The translations under genes were made by a program, and so were the position numbers. 64,000 bases of DNA, taken from Desulfotomaculaceae bacterium (lineage in GTDB: Bacteria; Bacillota; Desulfotomaculia; Desulfotomaculales; Pelotomaculaceae). This document shows positions 27,226 through 38,953 of the stretch, in pieces. The stretch lies in assembly GCA_028702695.1 (NCBI GenBank), contig JAQVOH010000005.1, positions 1 to 64,000 of the forward strand. Reading direction: 5' to 3'. Each line of letters starts with the position of its first letter. Position 1 is the stretch's first letter. Under the pieces are notes generated by a model that was not told the DNA's origin, did not search any database, and saw only the letters and a program-made list of their open reading frames with translations.

Positions 27226-28485
27226 CTAGTTGTGAACTCTAATAATTCTGGCCCCGATAGCGTTGTATTTTACCTCTAGCCGCTCGTAACCCCGGTCAAT
27301 ATGCGCCACGTTTTCGATGACGGTACCGTCCTCGGCTGCCAGGGCTGCCAGGACCAACGCTGCTCCGGCTCTCAGGTCACTCGCTTCAATGTAGGCGCCG
27401 CTTAGCCTTTCTACACCCTTGACAATAGCCGATTGTCCTTCGACTTTGACGTCGGCTCCCATGCGCCTCATCTCGCCGACATGTTTGAAGCGGTTTTCAA
27501 AAATGGTTTCGGTGATGATGCTGGTACCTTCCGCCAGGCTGAGCAAGGCCATCATCTGGGGCTGCATGTCGGTCGGGAAACCAGGGTAGTGCATGGTTTT
27601 GATATCGACTGCCTTAATCTTTCCGTTTCCCTGCACCTTGATCTGGTCATTACCCACGGTAAAACTGACATTTGCCTCTTTAAGCTTTGCCAGCAATGGT
27701 TCCAGGTGTTCCGGAATGACATTCGTGACCGTAACGTCACCTTCCGTTATGGCTGCGGCTACCAGATGGGTCCCGGCCTCAATCCGGTCGGGTATGACCG
27801 TATGCTCCACCGGTTTCAAATCACATTGTGATACTCCCTCTATTTTTATGGTATCGGTGCCGGCTCCAATGACCCTGGCCCCCATCTTGTTTAAAAAATT
27901 TTGCAGGTCCACTATTTCCGGTTCTTTGGCCGCGTTCCTGATCATGGTCACCCCCTCTGCCAGAACTGCCGCCATCAATATATTCTCCGTTGCGCCAACA
28001 CTGGGAAGGTCAAGATGAATGTCGGCGCCCCTCAGCCGCTCTGCCTCTGCCGTGATATAACCGGACCTTTCTTGAATTTTGGCCCCTAGCTCCTTTAAAC
28101 CCTTAAGGTGCAGGTTCATCGGGCGGCTACCGATCTGGCAACCCCCAGGGTAGGATGTCCTGACCCGGCCGAATCTTCCCAAAAGCGCCCCTATCACCAA
28201 GTTGGAAGCCCGCATCCGCCGCATTAAGTCTTCAGATATTTCAACTGATTGGATACCAAAGGTGTCTACTTCGATCGTATTGCGGTCATTGTCTACTTTT
28301 GCCCCAAGGTAAGTAAGCAAGTTCTGCATCACTGCCACGTCCCTGAGCCTGGGGGCCTCATGGATAATACTTTTCCCGGCATTAAGGATACATGCTGCCA
28401 GCAACGGCAACGTTGCGTTCTTGGAACCACTGGTGCGGATAGTACCCTTCAGGCGGTTGCCACCAACAATCATAAATTTCTGCAC
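27226..28485 (-). CDS. murA: UDP-N-acetylglucosamine 1-carboxyvinyltransferase
   Basis: [34 protein letters not shown]...[24 protein letters not shown]...[16 protein letters not shown]. Confidence 0.97.
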   Translation of the reverse strand: MQKFMIVGGNRLKGTIRTSGSKNATLPLLAACILNAGKSIIHEAPRLRDVAVMQNLLTYLGAKVDNDRNTIEVDTFGIQSVEISEDLMRRMRASNLVIGALLGRFGRVRTSYPGGCQIGSRPMNLHLKGLKELGAKIQERSGYITAEAERLRGADIHLDLPSVGATENILMAAVLAEGVTMIRNAAKEPEIVDLQNFLNKMGARVIGAGTDTIKIEGVSQCDLKPVEHTVIPDRIEAGTHLVAAAITEGDVTVTNVIPEHLEPLLAKLKEANVSFTVGNDQIKVQGNGKIKAVDIKTMHYPGFPTDMQPQMMALLSLAEGTSIITETIFENRFKHVGEMRRMGADVKVEGQSAIVKGVERLSGAYIEASDLRAGAALVLAALAAEDGTVIENVAHIDRGYERLEVKYNAIGARIIRVHN

Positions 28486-28499
28486 ATTTTCACCTCCGC

Positions 28500-29411
28500 C
28501 TAAGCGTCACCTACAATTTGCACTTCCAGCAGCAACTCCACACCATAGCGGGCCAGTACGGTTTCCCTGGTCTTATCAATAAGCGCCAGAACGTCCGAAG
28601 CTGTTGCTGTACCCAGGTTGATGATAAAATTCGCGTGTAGGGTAGATATCTGAGCACCCCCTACCCTCAAGCCCTTCAAGCCAGCAGACTCAATCAACCG
28701 CCCCGCCGAATCAGCAGGCGGGTTTTTGAAAACGCTACCGGCATTGGGCATTCTTAGCGGCTGGGTCGACTGGCGCCTGGCTATAAACTTCTCCATTTCC
28801 TCCTGGATTAGTTGTTTTTCTCGTGGATAACAGGTAAATCTGGCTTCCACCACAATAGCGGGTTCCCGCTGCAAGTCACATGAACGGTAACTAAAATTTA
28901 ATGCTTCCCCATCTCTGCGGTACAGTCGTCCTTCTAAGTCTAACAGCAGCACCTCCCTGACCAGGGCGCCGACCGAAGAGCCGTTGGCTCCGGCATTCAT
29001 AATCACCGCACCGCCAACAGTTCCTGGTATTCCAGCTGAAAACTCCAACCCCCCCAGACTATTGTCCCTGGCTGCAGCAGCAAGTGCTGAAAGCTTAGCT
29101 CCCGCTTCAGCAACAACATCTTTTTCCAGGGTGGCAACCCTGGCCAAGCCGGAGCCAATCTTTAGCACAATGCCCCTGATCCCTTTTTCGCTAACCAACA
29201 GGTTGGAACCGTTTCCGACTACAGTCAGTGGAATCTTCCGCTGGTTGGCAAAAGAAACCACATACTGCAGTTCCTCACGACCTACCGGCTCAATATAATA
29301 ATCTGCAGGTCCCCCTATGCGCCAACTAGTATGCTTTTTCATAGGCTCCCCGGTTCTTAACCGGCCGGCTAAAAGATCCTGCAGTTCTCGATATACTGCG
29401 GTATCAAACAA
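28500..29411 (-). CDS. murB: UDP-N-acetylmuramate dehydrogenase
   Basis: [18 protein letters not shown]...[22 protein letters not shown]...[19 protein letters not shown]...NAGSVFKNP. Confidence 0.97.
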   Translation of the reverse strand: MFDTAVYRELQDLLAGRLRTGEPMKKHTSWRIGGPADYYIEPVGREELQYVVSFANQRKIPLTVVGNGSNLLVSEKGIRGIVLKIGSGLARVATLEKDVVAEAGAKLSALAAAARDNSLGGLEFSAGIPGTVGGAVIMNAGANGSSVGALVREVLLLDLEGRLYRRDGEALNFSYRSCDLQREPAIVVEARFTCYPREKQLIQEEMEKFIARRQSTQPLRMPNAGSVFKNPPADSAGRLIESAGLKGLRVGGAQISTLHANFIINLGTATASDVLALIDKTRETVLARYGVELLLEVQIVGDA

Positions 29412-30789
29412 TTTTTTGACTCTCCTTTAACCTGTTGACCAGTTCAACACCTGCATTCCATATATCTCCGGCACCCATGGTCAGGATCATATCCCCAGGC
29501 TGGGCTGTCCGTGCCAGATAGTCTACTATCTCCTGCCTGGTGGGCAGATAAATGACTTTACGGCCTTCATATTTTTCGATCGCGGAAATGATTGTATCTG
29601 CCGACACCCCTTCAATGGGTTGCTCACCGGCGCTGTAAATATCGCTCACTATAATCACATCGGCCTCTGAAAAGACCTCGCCGAAGCGTTCACCAAGAAT
29701 TGCCGTTCTAGTGTAGCGGTGAGGCTGAAAGACACCTATAAGGCGCCCGGCTTTAAGCTGCCCTGCTGCCTTGAGGGTGGCTTTTATTTCAGAGGGGTGG
29801 TGGGCATAGTCATCAATTACCTTGACGCCGCTGACCTCACCCGTAAGTTGAAATCTGCGCCCGGCTCCCCGGAAGTTACTGAGGGCTGCAGCAATACCCT
29901 CAAAGGGAAGACCGACAAACCTTCCCAATGCCACTACAGCCAGTGCGTTCAAAAAGTTATGATGTCCGGGCACACGCAGTTCCAGGTCGCCTAAGTAGCT
30001 GTTGCGAAAATACACTTTCCCTATTGTTAGCTCTCCCACCATACGCAGGCTTTGCCCGATATAGTCTGCATCCGGGTGGTCCAGAGCGTAGGTCTGGCAA
30101 GGACCATTGTAGCTTGCCAGCATTTCTCTTATTCTGGGATCATCGAGGCAGACCACCGCCAGCCCCTCTGCAGGAACCTTGGCGATAAATTCACAAAAAG
30201 CGGCTTCAATATTCTCGACGCTTTTATAATGGTCCAGATGGTCATCCTCAATATTGGTAATGATTTCAATGAAGGGATCCAGCTTTAAAAAAGATCCGTC
30301 GCTTTCATCCGCTTCAGCAACCAGGTATTCTCCCCCACCCAGTTTGGCGTTGCCGCCTATCTCTTTCAATTCACCTCCAATGATAATGGTGGGATCCAGA
30401 TTGTTTTTTTCCAGAACCAGTGCGGCCATGGACGTTGTGGTGGTCTTTCCGTGGGCGCCGGCTACGGCAATACCCTTTTGACGCTGCATCAACCATGCGA
30501 GCATTTCACTGCGGTGTAGAATGCGGAGCTGTCTTTTCCTGGCCTCCAATAATTCCGGGTTGCTGAAAGGAATGGCAGTGGATGCTACAACCAGGTCGGC
30601 ATCACCAAGATATTCACCAGCATGCCCTCTAAAGCAGGTCGCCCCAAGGGCTTCCAAACTCTCGGTGGCGGATGAACCTTTCAGGTCCGAGCCGGTTACC
30701 CGGTAGCCCAGGCCAAGCATGATCCTGGCTATGCCACACATACCGGAGCCGCCGATCCCGATAAAATGAACATGCTGCGTTTGTTGCAC
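29404..30789 (-). CDS. murC: UDP-N-acetylmuramate--L-alanine ligase
   Basis: [30 protein letters not shown]...[11 protein letters not shown]...[12 protein letters not shown]...[16 protein letters not shown]. Confidence 0.97.
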   Translation of the reverse strand: MQQTQHVHFIGIGGSGMCGIARIMLGLGYRVTGSDLKGSSATESLEALGATCFRGHAGEYLGDADLVVASTAIPFSNPELLEARKRQLRILHRSEMLAWLMQRQKGIAVAGAHGKTTTTSMAALVLEKNNLDPTIIIGGELKEIGGNAKLGGGEYLVAEADESDGSFLKLDPFIEIITNIEDDHLDHYKSVENIEAAFCEFIAKVPAEGLAVVCLDDPRIREMLASYNGPCQTYALDHPDADYIGQSLRMVGELTIGKVYFRNSYLGDLELRVPGHHNFLNALAVVALGRFVGLPFEGIAAALSNFRGAGRRFQLTGEVSGVKVIDDYAHHPSEIKATLKAAGQLKAGRLIGVFQPHRYTRTAILGERFGEVFSEADVIIVSDIYSAGEQPIEGVSADTIISAIEKYEGRKVIYLPTRQEIVDYLARTAQPGDMILTMGAGDIWNAGVELVNRLKESQKIV

Positions 30790-31032
30790 TGATTACATCT
30801 CCTCCCTCGTGGTGCAAATCGCTTGTCGCCACCAGCCATCATTATATCTTGTTGCGCGGAAAAAATGGCTGTTAGCGCTGTATTTCATAAAATATAGTAT
30901 GCATAGCTCCAAAAAGGTGTTACAGACGTTAATTTGAAGCTTGTCCCCAGAAATAAACTCGTCACTGCGCGACATGTGGGCTTACAACGCACCCATGTTC
31001 GGGTACTAAAATTATATGACAGCCTGGTGCAG

Positions 31033-32166
31033 TTACCTGACAAGTTCCTCAACGCAGTCGATGATATCCTCCAGAGCGTGGGTTTTGCCCATCGTCCTGC
31101 TGGCTTCAGCCATGACTGCCAGCTTGCCCCTGTCCTTTAGAAGCCCGTCTAACCTACTGCAAAGCAAGGCCCCGTTAAATTTGCTGTCCATAAACATAAG
31201 CGCAGCCCCCTCTTTTTCAAGGGCCCGAGCGTTATGCTCCTGGTGATTTTCAGCCGCAAAAGGGTAAGGCACCAGGATCGAGGGAATACCCAGGGCAGTG
31301 ATTTCCGCACAAGTGGCAGCGCCTGCCCTGCTAATTACCAGACCTGCAGCTGCCAGAGCATCCTGCATACTATAGAGGTAAGATACAATGGTAACATTCC
31401 CAGTTTTAGCCAGGTCTATACCTGCAGCGGCGCAGTCCTCCAGAAACTCCTCGTGTCCCACGCTCCCGGTTACGTGAAAGATGTTTAGCCGGGGATCTCC
31501 ACCAAACTGTTTGATTACATCTACCATGGCTTTGTTAATAGTGCGGGCGCCGCGGCTGCCGCCAAAGGAGAGCAGTAGAAAACGATCGGCGCCGATACCC
31601 AACTTCTTTAGGCCTTCTAGCCTGGTTGCGCGCAATATTTCGGGTCGAACAGGCAGGCCGGTAAGAATCACCTTATGAGGCCGGGGAAAATACCTAACGG
31701 ATTCTTTAAAGGTTACTGCAATCCTGTCCACAAACCTGGCCAGGATGCGGTTGGTTACCCCAGGCAACGCGTTTTGCTCGTGAATTAAAGTCGGTATTCT
31801 ACTTAAAGCAGCTGCCAACACCACCGGACCGCAGACATAGCCGCCGGTACCGATTACCACATCCGGCTTCCAGTTGAGCAAGGTCCTGGACGCCTGCCAG
31901 AAACCGAGCCCGGTCTGCCACAACACCACTATATTTCGCATAGAGAGTTTTCGTTCCAGCCCGGCCCCTGCCAAACCTTTAAAAGGAAGCCCCTCCTTGG
32001 GAACTATATCCGCCTCCATGCCCTGGCTATTACCAACATAGAGGATTTCTGCCTCCGGGTGTCTTTCTTTAAGCCCCTGGACAATAGCCAGGGCGGGGTA
32101 GATATGCCCGCCGGTTCCCCCGCCCGCAACAACAATTCGCAACGTTTTCACCACCCGCGCCGTCAT
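31033..32166 (-). CDS. murG: undecaprenyldiphospho-muramoylpentapeptide beta-N-acetylglucosaminyltransferase
   Basis: [34 protein letters not shown]...[17 protein letters not shown]...[14 protein letters not shown]...[35 protein letters not shown]. Confidence 0.97.
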   Translation of the reverse strand: MTARVVKTLRIVVAGGGTGGHIYPALAIVQGLKERHPEAEILYVGNSQGMEADIVPKEGLPFKGLAGAGLERKLSMRNIVVLWQTGLGFWQASRTLLNWKPDVVIGTGGYVCGPVVLAAALSRIPTLIHEQNALPGVTNRILARFVDRIAVTFKESVRYFPRPHKVILTGLPVRPEILRATRLEGLKKLGIGADRFLLLSFGGSRGARTINKAMVDVIKQFGGDPRLNIFHVTGSVGHEEFLEDCAAAGIDLAKTGNVTIVSYLYSMQDALAAAGLVISRAGAATCAEITALGIPSILVPYPFAAENHQEHNARALEKEGAALMFMDSKFNGALLCSRLDGLLKDRGKLAVMAEASRTMGKTHALEDIIDCVEELVR

Positions 32167-33266
32167 CGTGCCCTGCTGAATTTCGAAATATTAAGAAGTA
32201 TACCTACCCCTGCCATGGTGAATAGCAGGGATGTACCACCAAAGCTGATAAAAGGCAGGGGGATACCAGTAACAGGCAGTGAACCGGTTACAACCCCCAT
32301 ATTAATTACTGCCTGCACCCCCACCCAGGCAGTAATCCCGGTCGCCAGCAAACTGGCAAAAGGGTCTTGTGAAGTCACTGCAATTTTCAAGCCTCTCCAT
32401 ACAAACAAAGTAAAAAGTATGATTACCAGGGTACCCCCGATAAAGCCAAGCTCTTCAGCCGTAATGGCAAAGATAAAGTCGGTGTGGTTCTCGGGCAGAT
32501 AGAGAAATTTCTGTTTGCTCTGGCCCAGGCCCAGGCCGAACAGGCCACCGGAGCCAATGGCATAGAGTCCCTGAATAATATGGAAGCCGCTGCCCTGGGG
32601 GTCCGCCCATGGGTCCAAAAAGGCCAGGAAGCGCTTCATCCGGTATGGCTCCAGCATAATTGCTAATACTACAGCCCCCACACCTCCGAACGCCAGGCCA
32701 CCCAGGTGAGAAATCCTAGCGCCTGCGGCAAATATCATAACAAACACAATACCGCCAAGTGACAGGGCGGTTCCCAGATCAGGCTGCAACATGATCAGGC
32801 CGGCTGCTATCACAAATACAGCCATGTAGGGCAGGACCCCTTTGCTGAACTGTTTGACCCGTTCATTTTGCCGTGACAGGCCGTAGGCCGTGAAGATAAT
32901 GACGCTGAGCTTAACCAGTTCAGCCGGGGCAAAAGGAAGCGGTCCTATTCCAATCCAGCGGCGGGAGCCGTTAACCTCGCGTCCTATACCAGGGATCAGG
33001 ACCAGAGCCAGCATGATAAAGGAAACGACCATGAAAGGGATAACATACTGTTTAAGCCGCCGGTAGTCATAATTTGACATGATATACATGGCGGTCAGGC
33101 CCAGCAACGCCCACAACAATTGCCGCTTAAAATAGTAAAAGCTGTCCTTATAATCAATCATGGTACTGTACTCACTGGCGCTAAAAACCATAATAACACC
33201 CAGGCTCACCAAGCTCAATACCGTTAGAAAAAGGACAAAATCCGCCGAACTCTTTTTAGGCTGCAT
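32163..33266 (-). CDS. spoVE: SEDS glycosyltransferase (FtsW/SpoVE)
   Basis: [13 protein letters not shown]...[22 protein letters not shown]...[12 protein letters not shown]...[20 protein letters not shown]...[12 protein letters not shown]. Confidence 0.93.
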   Translation of the reverse strand: MQPKKSSADFVLFLTVLSLVSLGVIMVFSASEYSTMIDYKDSFYYFKRQLLWALLGLTAMYIMSNYDYRRLKQYVIPFMVVSFIMLALVLIPGIGREVNGSRRWIGIGPLPFAPAELVKLSVIIFTAYGLSRQNERVKQFSKGVLPYMAVFVIAAGLIMLQPDLGTALSLGGIVFVMIFAAGARISHLGGLAFGGVGAVVLAIMLEPYRMKRFLAFLDPWADPQGSGFHIIQGLYAIGSGGLFGLGLGQSKQKFLYLPENHTDFIFAITAEELGFIGGTLVIILFTLFVWRGLKIAVTSQDPFASLLATGITAWVGVQAVINMGVVTGSLPVTGIPLPFISFGGTSLLFTMAGVGILLNISKFSRAR

Positions 33267-33382
33267 ATTCCCTTAGCCCCCTCTCTCATCTGGTCCTGAT
33301 TTGGCCCCATAATTTTATGTACTCATTTGCCCTCAGGCGAGTGACTTACTCGGCGCTTCGCACCTGGAAACAGTTTCCTCGT

Positions 33383-34756
33383 TTAACTTGGCTCTCCTAT
33401 TTTTTCAAAACTCAACACTACTTTCTTGAACAGGTCGCCCCGCTCTTCATAGCTTTTAAACATATCCCAACTGGCACAGGCCGGAGATAATAGGACGATC
33501 TCGCCGGGTCTGGCCGCCTGGTGAGCCAGGGTCACAGCCTCCTTAAAATTTTTTGCATTGAGAATGTTCTCAAAGCCCCTGGCTCTTGCAGCTTCAGCAA
33601 TAGCCCCGGCACTCTGACCTATAACCACCAGCACTCTGGCCCGTTCTTGTACTTTTTCCACGAAGCAGCCAAAATCGCTGCCCTTGTTTTTCCCCCCTGC
33701 AATAAGCACGATTTTTTCCGGGTAGGCTTCCAGTGCTTTGATTGAAGCATCTGGATTGGTACCCTTGGAGTCATTGATGTAACGCACACCATTGATTTCA
33801 GCAACAAATTCCAGGCGGTGGGCAACTCCCTTAAACGTCTTCAGGGTATTTACCAGAGAAGTGGTCGCCACCCCCAGAATCTTGGCCGCAGCAACCGACG
33901 CCAGGGCGTTTTCAAGGTTATGAGCGCCAGGGATGCCAATCTCATCCTGCCCGCAGATAAACTCCTCATCTCCGCCCAGCCTGGCTATGATTTTCCCTTC
34001 TTTTACGAAAACACCCTCCGGAACTATCGCACGCCGGCTGAAAAAGATTACCCGGGCACGTGATCTTCCGGCCAGGGCAGCGGTAAGTGGATCGTCGTAA
34101 TTTAACACCGTAAAGTCGCCCTGTGTCTGGTTTGTAAATATTTTGGCTTTGGCGTCTATGTACTCTTCCATAGTTCCGTGGCGGTCAAGGTGGTCGGGGG
34201 TAATATTTAAAATAAGGGTCACCTTTGGCTTAAAAGTATTTGTAGTTTCCAACTGGAAGCTTGATACTTCAGCCATGATCATATCCCCTGGACCGTAACG
34301 CTCCACTTCCGTAACCAGGGGTGTACCGATATTACCCCCGACCAGTGTATTTTTGCCTGCATTTTTAAAGATTTCACCGAGCAAGGTCGTGGTGGTCGTT
34401 TTACCGTTTGTGCCTGTAATTGCCACCAGCGGCGCATTGCTGAAACGGTAGGCCAGTTCCAGTTCACCGGTCAACTCAATGCCATACTTTAGCGCCAACC
34501 GGACAGGCTCTATCGTCAGTGGTATGCCGGGACTCATCACCACCAGGTCGAAGCTGCCTCGTTTAACTTCAGGATATCCTCCCAGAGATAGCTTTACCCC
34601 AGCTGAAACCAACCGGTCAAGTTCCCCCCCGGGGTAAGTTGGGGTAGAGGCATCGGCTAACACCACTGCAGCGCCTTTACCTGTAAGGAACCGGGCCACG
34701 GCCAGGCCGCTCTTTCCGGCGCCAACCACCAAAACCCGTTTATCCTTAAGTTCCAT
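33383..34756 (-). CDS. murD: UDP-N-acetylmuramoyl-L-alanine--D-glutamate ligase
   Basis: VLVVGAGKSGLAVARFLTGKGAAVVLAD...ITGTNGKTTTTTLLGEIF...INDSKGTNPDASIKALEAYP...LLSPACASWDMFKSYEERGDLFKKVV. Confidence 0.97.
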   Translation of the reverse strand: MELKDKRVLVVGAGKSGLAVARFLTGKGAAVVLADASTPTYPGGELDRLVSAGVKLSLGGYPEVKRGSFDLVVMSPGIPLTIEPVRLALKYGIELTGELELAYRFSNAPLVAITGTNGKTTTTTLLGEIFKNAGKNTLVGGNIGTPLVTEVERYGPGDMIMAEVSSFQLETTNTFKPKVTLILNITPDHLDRHGTMEEYIDAKAKIFTNQTQGDFTVLNYDDPLTAALAGRSRARVIFFSRRAIVPEGVFVKEGKIIARLGGDEEFICGQDEIGIPGAHNLENALASVAAAKILGVATTSLVNTLKTFKGVAHRLEFVAEINGVRYINDSKGTNPDASIKALEAYPEKIVLIAGGKNKGSDFGCFVEKVQERARVLVVIGQSAGAIAEAARARGFENILNAKNFKEAVTLAHQAARPGEIVLLSPACASWDMFKSYEERGDLFKKVVLSFEKIGEPS

Positions 34757-34846
34757 TTGACTTCCGCCTTTCAGATTATATGATACATACTGAATTTATT
34801 GCTGCCTTATAAAGCATTTGAATGAAACCTACATCGTTATGAGCTA

Positions 34847-35854
34847 TTAGGGCGAGCCCAGCCTGTAGAAACCAGCTAATCCGATTACACACAGAAGCAG
34901 TGTTATAACCCAGAAAGTCAGCACCACCCTGTTTTCCCCCCAGCCACCGAGTTCAAAATGGTGGTGCAGCGGGCTCATTCGGAAAACCCTGTGCCCCGTG
35001 GTCTGGAAGGAAATAACCTGGATTATCACTGAAAGTACTTCTACCACAAAAATCCCGCCTATAATCATAAAGAAAAGCTCGCTCCTGGTTATTACCGCTG
35101 CAGCGCCCAGCCCGCCACCTATAGCGAGGGAACCGGTGTCACCCATGAATACCCTGGCTGGGTGCCGGTTATAGAATAAAAAGCCCAGGCAGCCGCCGGA
35201 CATCGATGCCATAACTGCCGCCACCCCGTATTGCTCAACCTTAAGGGCAATCAACATCATAGCAATAGCGACTATTAGGCTTACACCTGCCGCCAGCCCG
35301 TCCAGCCCGTCAGTGAAGTTGACGGCATTAGCCGTTCCGACCACAACCAGCAGGGTGAAGGCCAGAAAGAGCCACCAGCCCAATTCCCAATGGATACCTC
35401 CGGCCGTGAAATAACCTGAAAACGGCAATACCAGGGAGGTACCTCGGCCTGCCCAGAAGACAACCCCGTAAGCCAGAAGCCCTGCCAGAATTATTTGTCC
35501 TAAAAGCTTTTCCCTTGCTCTTAATCCCAGTGATCTCTTCAGTACGATCTTAATATAATCATCAAGAAAACCGATTAGACCATAGCCTAAGGTTATAGCC
35601 AACACAACCAGAGCATTGACTTGCTCCGGCGCCACGATAAGGACCGCGACAAATATTCCTACCAGAAAGATAATCCCGCCCATGGTCGGCGTACCTGCTT
35701 TTTGCAAGTGCCTGGAAGGACCGTCCGAGCGGATGTTCTGGCCAAACTTCAGCCTTTTGAGCCAGGGGATCAATGCTAAGCCCATTGCCAGTGTAACAAC
35801 CAGGGCGATGGTGAATGCCTTCCCTAAAAGTTCCATTGATGCCTCCATACTCAA
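34847..35854 (-). CDS. mraY: phospho-N-acetylmuramoyl-pentapeptide-transferase
   Basis: DGPSRHLQKAGTPTMGGIIFL...LIGFLDDYIKIVLKRSLGLRAREKLLGQ...NAVNFTDGLDGLAAG...RVFMGDTGSLAIGG...SPLHHHFELGGWGENRVVL. Confidence 0.97.
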   Translation of the reverse strand: MSMEASMELLGKAFTIALVVTLAMGLALIPWLKRLKFGQNIRSDGPSRHLQKAGTPTMGGIIFLVGIFVAVLIVAPEQVNALVVLAITLGYGLIGFLDDYIKIVLKRSLGLRAREKLLGQIILAGLLAYGVVFWAGRGTSLVLPFSGYFTAGGIHWELGWWLFLAFTLLVVVGTANAVNFTDGLDGLAAGVSLIVAIAMMLIALKVEQYGVAAVMASMSGGCLGFLFYNRHPARVFMGDTGSLAIGGGLGAAAVITRSELFFMIIGGIFVVEVLSVIIQVISFQTTGHRVFRMSPLHHHFELGGWGENRVVLTFWVITLLLCVIGLAGFYRLGSP

Positions 35855-37269
35855 TTGTCAGTTATAGTTGGATCTCCTGTTCTGGACAGAAGCTGGGAGC
35901 GCTTCAAAAGGTACTGGATAAACCTTTCCATTTTCATGCTCCTGGAGCCCTTGACCAGAACCACATCCCCTTCCTGCAACAGCCCTTCCAGTATTTTCAC
36001 CGCGCTATCGTGTTCCGCGCACCGGAAAACCTTTTCTGGCGAGAAACCAGCGTCGACCGCACCCTCTACAATATGGCCGGCAAGCTCTCCAACTGTTATA
36101 AGATAGTCCAGACCCAGCGTGGCGGCAGTTTTTCCCACCTCACGATGACCTCCCTGGGCCCTTGCGCCAAGTTCCAGCATGGTTCCCAGCACGGCTATCG
36201 AGCGGCGTCCGCCAGCCAAATCCTTTAAAACACCCAGGGCCGCCCTGGTCGAAGCCGGACTGGCATTGTAGGCGTCATTGATTATCTTGAGGCTGCCGCC
36301 TTCAATGACCTCCAGCCGCATCCCGGTGAGGGCTACCGTAGCCAAACCACTGGTAATCTCCTCCACGGTAAGACCCATTTCCAGCCCTACACCAATAGCC
36401 GCCAATGCGTTCATCACGTTATGCCGGCCAGGAACCGGCAGGTAAAATGCATGGGTCTGTCCGTCTATATCAACGTTAAACCGGCTGCCCATGCCTTCGG
36501 CCAGGATATTTTCGCCTCTGATCTCAGCAGGTTGCTCAATCCCGTAATAAATCACCTTGCCCCGGCACCGCCTCGCTTCCCTTCGGATAAACGGACTTTC
36601 GGCGTTCAGGATGGCAAACCCGCCTGAGGGGATATGTTCAAGGATTTCACCTTTAGCCTCAGCTATATTGCTCACCGTCCCCAACAGTTCCAGGTGGGTT
36701 TCATTGATGTTGGTGATTACCGCTCCCTTTGGCCTCGCGATTTCACAGAGGGATTGGATTTCTCCTGGTCCACGCATGCCCATCTCCACCGCCGCCGCCT
36801 CATGGCTTTCGTCAAGTTCCAGCAGTGTCAGCGGAAGCCCGATTTCATTATTGAAGTTACCCTCGCTTTTGAGCGTGTGCAGGTGAACCCGCAGAACCGA
36901 GGCAATCATGTCCTTGGTGGTAGTCTTGCCGGTACTCCCGGTAACCCCCACGAGCACTGCCCCGGACCGCTGCCTGTTATAAGCGGCCAGGGACTGCAGA
37001 GCAGCCAGGGTATTTTCCACCATAATCACTGGCACGCCGGTGGGCAGATTTTCCAGGCGACTTACTACCAACCCTCCGGCTCCGGCCGCAACGGCCTGGG
37101 GCAGGAAGCTATGAGCATCATACTGCTCCCCAACCAGAGCAAAAAACAGGGCGTTTACCTTCATCTTACGGGTATCAGTAGCTATCGAACTAAAAACAGC
37201 TGCGGGGTCTCCCTGCAACACCCTGCCCCGTACAACTGACGCTATTTCTCTAGTGGAAATTGAGATCAA
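35851..37269 (-). CDS. murF: UDP-N-acetylmuramoyl-tripeptide--D-alanyl-D-alanine ligase
   Basis: GVTGSTGKTTTKDMIASVL...SEGNFNNEIGLPLTLLELDESHEAAAVEMGMRGPGEI...INDAYNASPASTRAAL...VLVKGSRSMKMERFI. Confidence 0.97.
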   Translation of the reverse strand: MISISTREIASVVRGRVLQGDPAAVFSSIATDTRKMKVNALFFALVGEQYDAHSFLPQAVAAGAGGLVVSRLENLPTGVPVIMVENTLAALQSLAAYNRQRSGAVLVGVTGSTGKTTTKDMIASVLRVHLHTLKSEGNFNNEIGLPLTLLELDESHEAAAVEMGMRGPGEIQSLCEIARPKGAVITNINETHLELLGTVSNIAEAKGEILEHIPSGGFAILNAESPFIRREARRCRGKVIYYGIEQPAEIRGENILAEGMGSRFNVDIDGQTHAFYLPVPGRHNVMNALAAIGVGLEMGLTVEEITSGLATVALTGMRLEVIEGGSLKIINDAYNASPASTRAALGVLKDLAGGRRSIAVLGTMLELGARAQGGHREVGKTAATLGLDYLITVGELAGHIVEGAVDAGFSPEKVFRCAEHDSAVKILEGLLQEGDVVLVKGSRSMKMERFIQYLLKRSQLLSRTGDPTITDN

Positions 37270-37286
37270 ACAGGTTACCTCCCGGT

Positions 37287-38771
37287 TTAAGCTTGCAGCT
37301 CTTTCAGAGCAACTAATGCCTCACTACGGTCATCAAAAGGGTACTTTTGCGTCCCTATGATCTGGTAGTTCTCGTGGCCTTTACCGGCTATGACTACCAC
37401 GTCACCCTTTCGCGCCATTGCGACCGCCAGACGGATGGCACGGCGCCTGTCCGGCTCGACGGTATAGCTGCCTTTCTGTGCCACGGGCTCCAGTCCTTTT
37501 TCGATATCTCTAATAATGTCCAGCGGCGCTTCCGTACGCGGGTTGTCTGAAGTAACCAGTATGTAATCACTATAACCGGCCGCTATCCCACTCATGAGGG
37601 GGCGCTTGGTCCGGTCACGGTCACCGCCGCAGCCAAAGACCGTAATCAGCTTGCCTTCCGTGATTTCGCGCGCGGTCTTTAAGACATTATCCAAACCATC
37701 CGGCGTGTGGGCATAGTCTACAATAACTGCAAAATCCTGACCCGCATCAACTAGTTCAAAACGGCCGGGGACACCCTGCATACCTTCCAGTGCCTTCTTG
37801 ATGACCTCCACAGGTATACCCATTGCCGCACAGGCGGTAAATGCCGCCAGGGTGTTGTACACGTTAAAAAGCCCTGTTATTCTTAAATCTAGTGGCCAGC
37901 GGCCCCATTTTCCAATGACGGTAAAGCTGACCCCCCTGGCGCCCACACTTACATCCTCCGCCCGCACATCTGCGAAATTTTTAATCCCGTAAGTATGAAC
38001 CTCCACACCCGATGCTGCCTCTATGATGGACCCGGCGTAAGCGTCGTCGGTATTAACCACCGCACATTTACCTCTTTTGGCTCCGGGCTCAGCCAGTTTG
38101 CGAAACAGGACCTGTTTTGCTTCCAGGTAACTTTGCATATCATGATGAAAGTCAAGGTGATCCTGGGTCAGGTTGGTAAAGACGGCCATATCAAATTCAC
38201 AACCATCCACACGGTGCAGGGCGAGAGCATGGGAGGATACTTCCATCACACAGTCACTAACCCTTTCCGTCACCATCTCGTGCAAGAGCTCCTGGAGGTC
38301 CGCAGACTCTGGAGTTGTATGACTTACCAACAGTTTTCTTGCGCCAATGCGATTGTGAATTGTACCGATCAGACCGGTTTTATGACCTGCTTCGTCAAGC
38401 ACGGCGGCAATCAGATTGGTCGTAGTGGTTTTGCCATTTGTCCCAGTTACACCAAGCATTCTCATATTAGTGGTGGGGTTGCCGTAAAAGCTAGCTGACA
38501 TTAACGCCAGCGCCTGCCTGCTGTCTGCAACAAGCGCCCAAGCTACAGTTGATGGGATGGAAGCCACTTTCTCTGCCACCACCGCAACCGCACCCTTTTC
38601 CACTGCCTGGTGAATATATTCGTTGCCATCGTGCTTAAAGCCCTGGACCGCGATAAACAAAAAACCCGGCCTGACCTTACGGGAATCATGGGTTATTCCA
38701 GTAAGCACAGTACCCTGCGGACCGTCTTTGGCATGCACCTCGACCGATTTAAGCAATTCCTGAAAAAGCAC
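37287..38771 (-). CDS. murE: UDP-N-acetylmuramoyl-L-alanyl-D-glutamate--2,6-diaminopimelate ligase
   Basis: GVTGTNGKTTTTNLIAAVLDEAGHKTGLIGTI...TTPESADLQELLHEM...DNPRTEAPLDIIRDI (DNPR meso-DAP motif). Confidence 0.97.
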   Translation of the reverse strand: MLFQELLKSVEVHAKDGPQGTVLTGITHDSRKVRPGFLFIAVQGFKHDGNEYIHQAVEKGAVAVVAEKVASIPSTVAWALVADSRQALALMSASFYGNPTTNMRMLGVTGTNGKTTTTNLIAAVLDEAGHKTGLIGTIHNRIGARKLLVSHTTPESADLQELLHEMVTERVSDCVMEVSSHALALHRVDGCEFDMAVFTNLTQDHLDFHHDMQSYLEAKQVLFRKLAEPGAKRGKCAVVNTDDAYAGSIIEAASGVEVHTYGIKNFADVRAEDVSVGARGVSFTVIGKWGRWPLDLRITGLFNVYNTLAAFTACAAMGIPVEVIKKALEGMQGVPGRFELVDAGQDFAVIVDYAHTPDGLDNVLKTAREITEGKLITVFGCGGDRDRTKRPLMSGIAAGYSDYILVTSDNPRTEAPLDIIRDIEKGLEPVAQKGSYTVEPDRRRAIRLAVAMARKGDVVVIAGKGHENYQIIGTQKYPFDDRSEALVALKELQA

Positions 38772-38953
38772 GTTGGCGCCTCCTAACGCTTATGTATATA
38801 GCCATTAGCATCATACTATATACTATTATTTCCATCTAAAGTTAAAATATTCCAATAGAAACATCTCACTGTTTATAGTTGAAGAGGATGGCCTGTTTCT
38901 TGATCGAAACCAGGCCAACCTCTTGGTGCCATAAAACCGCCTATTAGATTCTG

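Noticed and set aside
30793-30975. 60-aa minus-strand ORF in the murC-murG gap
   Set aside because: No RBS, low-quality composition, no recognisable motif; the gap looks like promoter/leader DNA.
36634-37239. 201-aa plus-strand ORF
   Set aside because: Antisense to the well-conserved murF; composition is a mirror of the coding strand.
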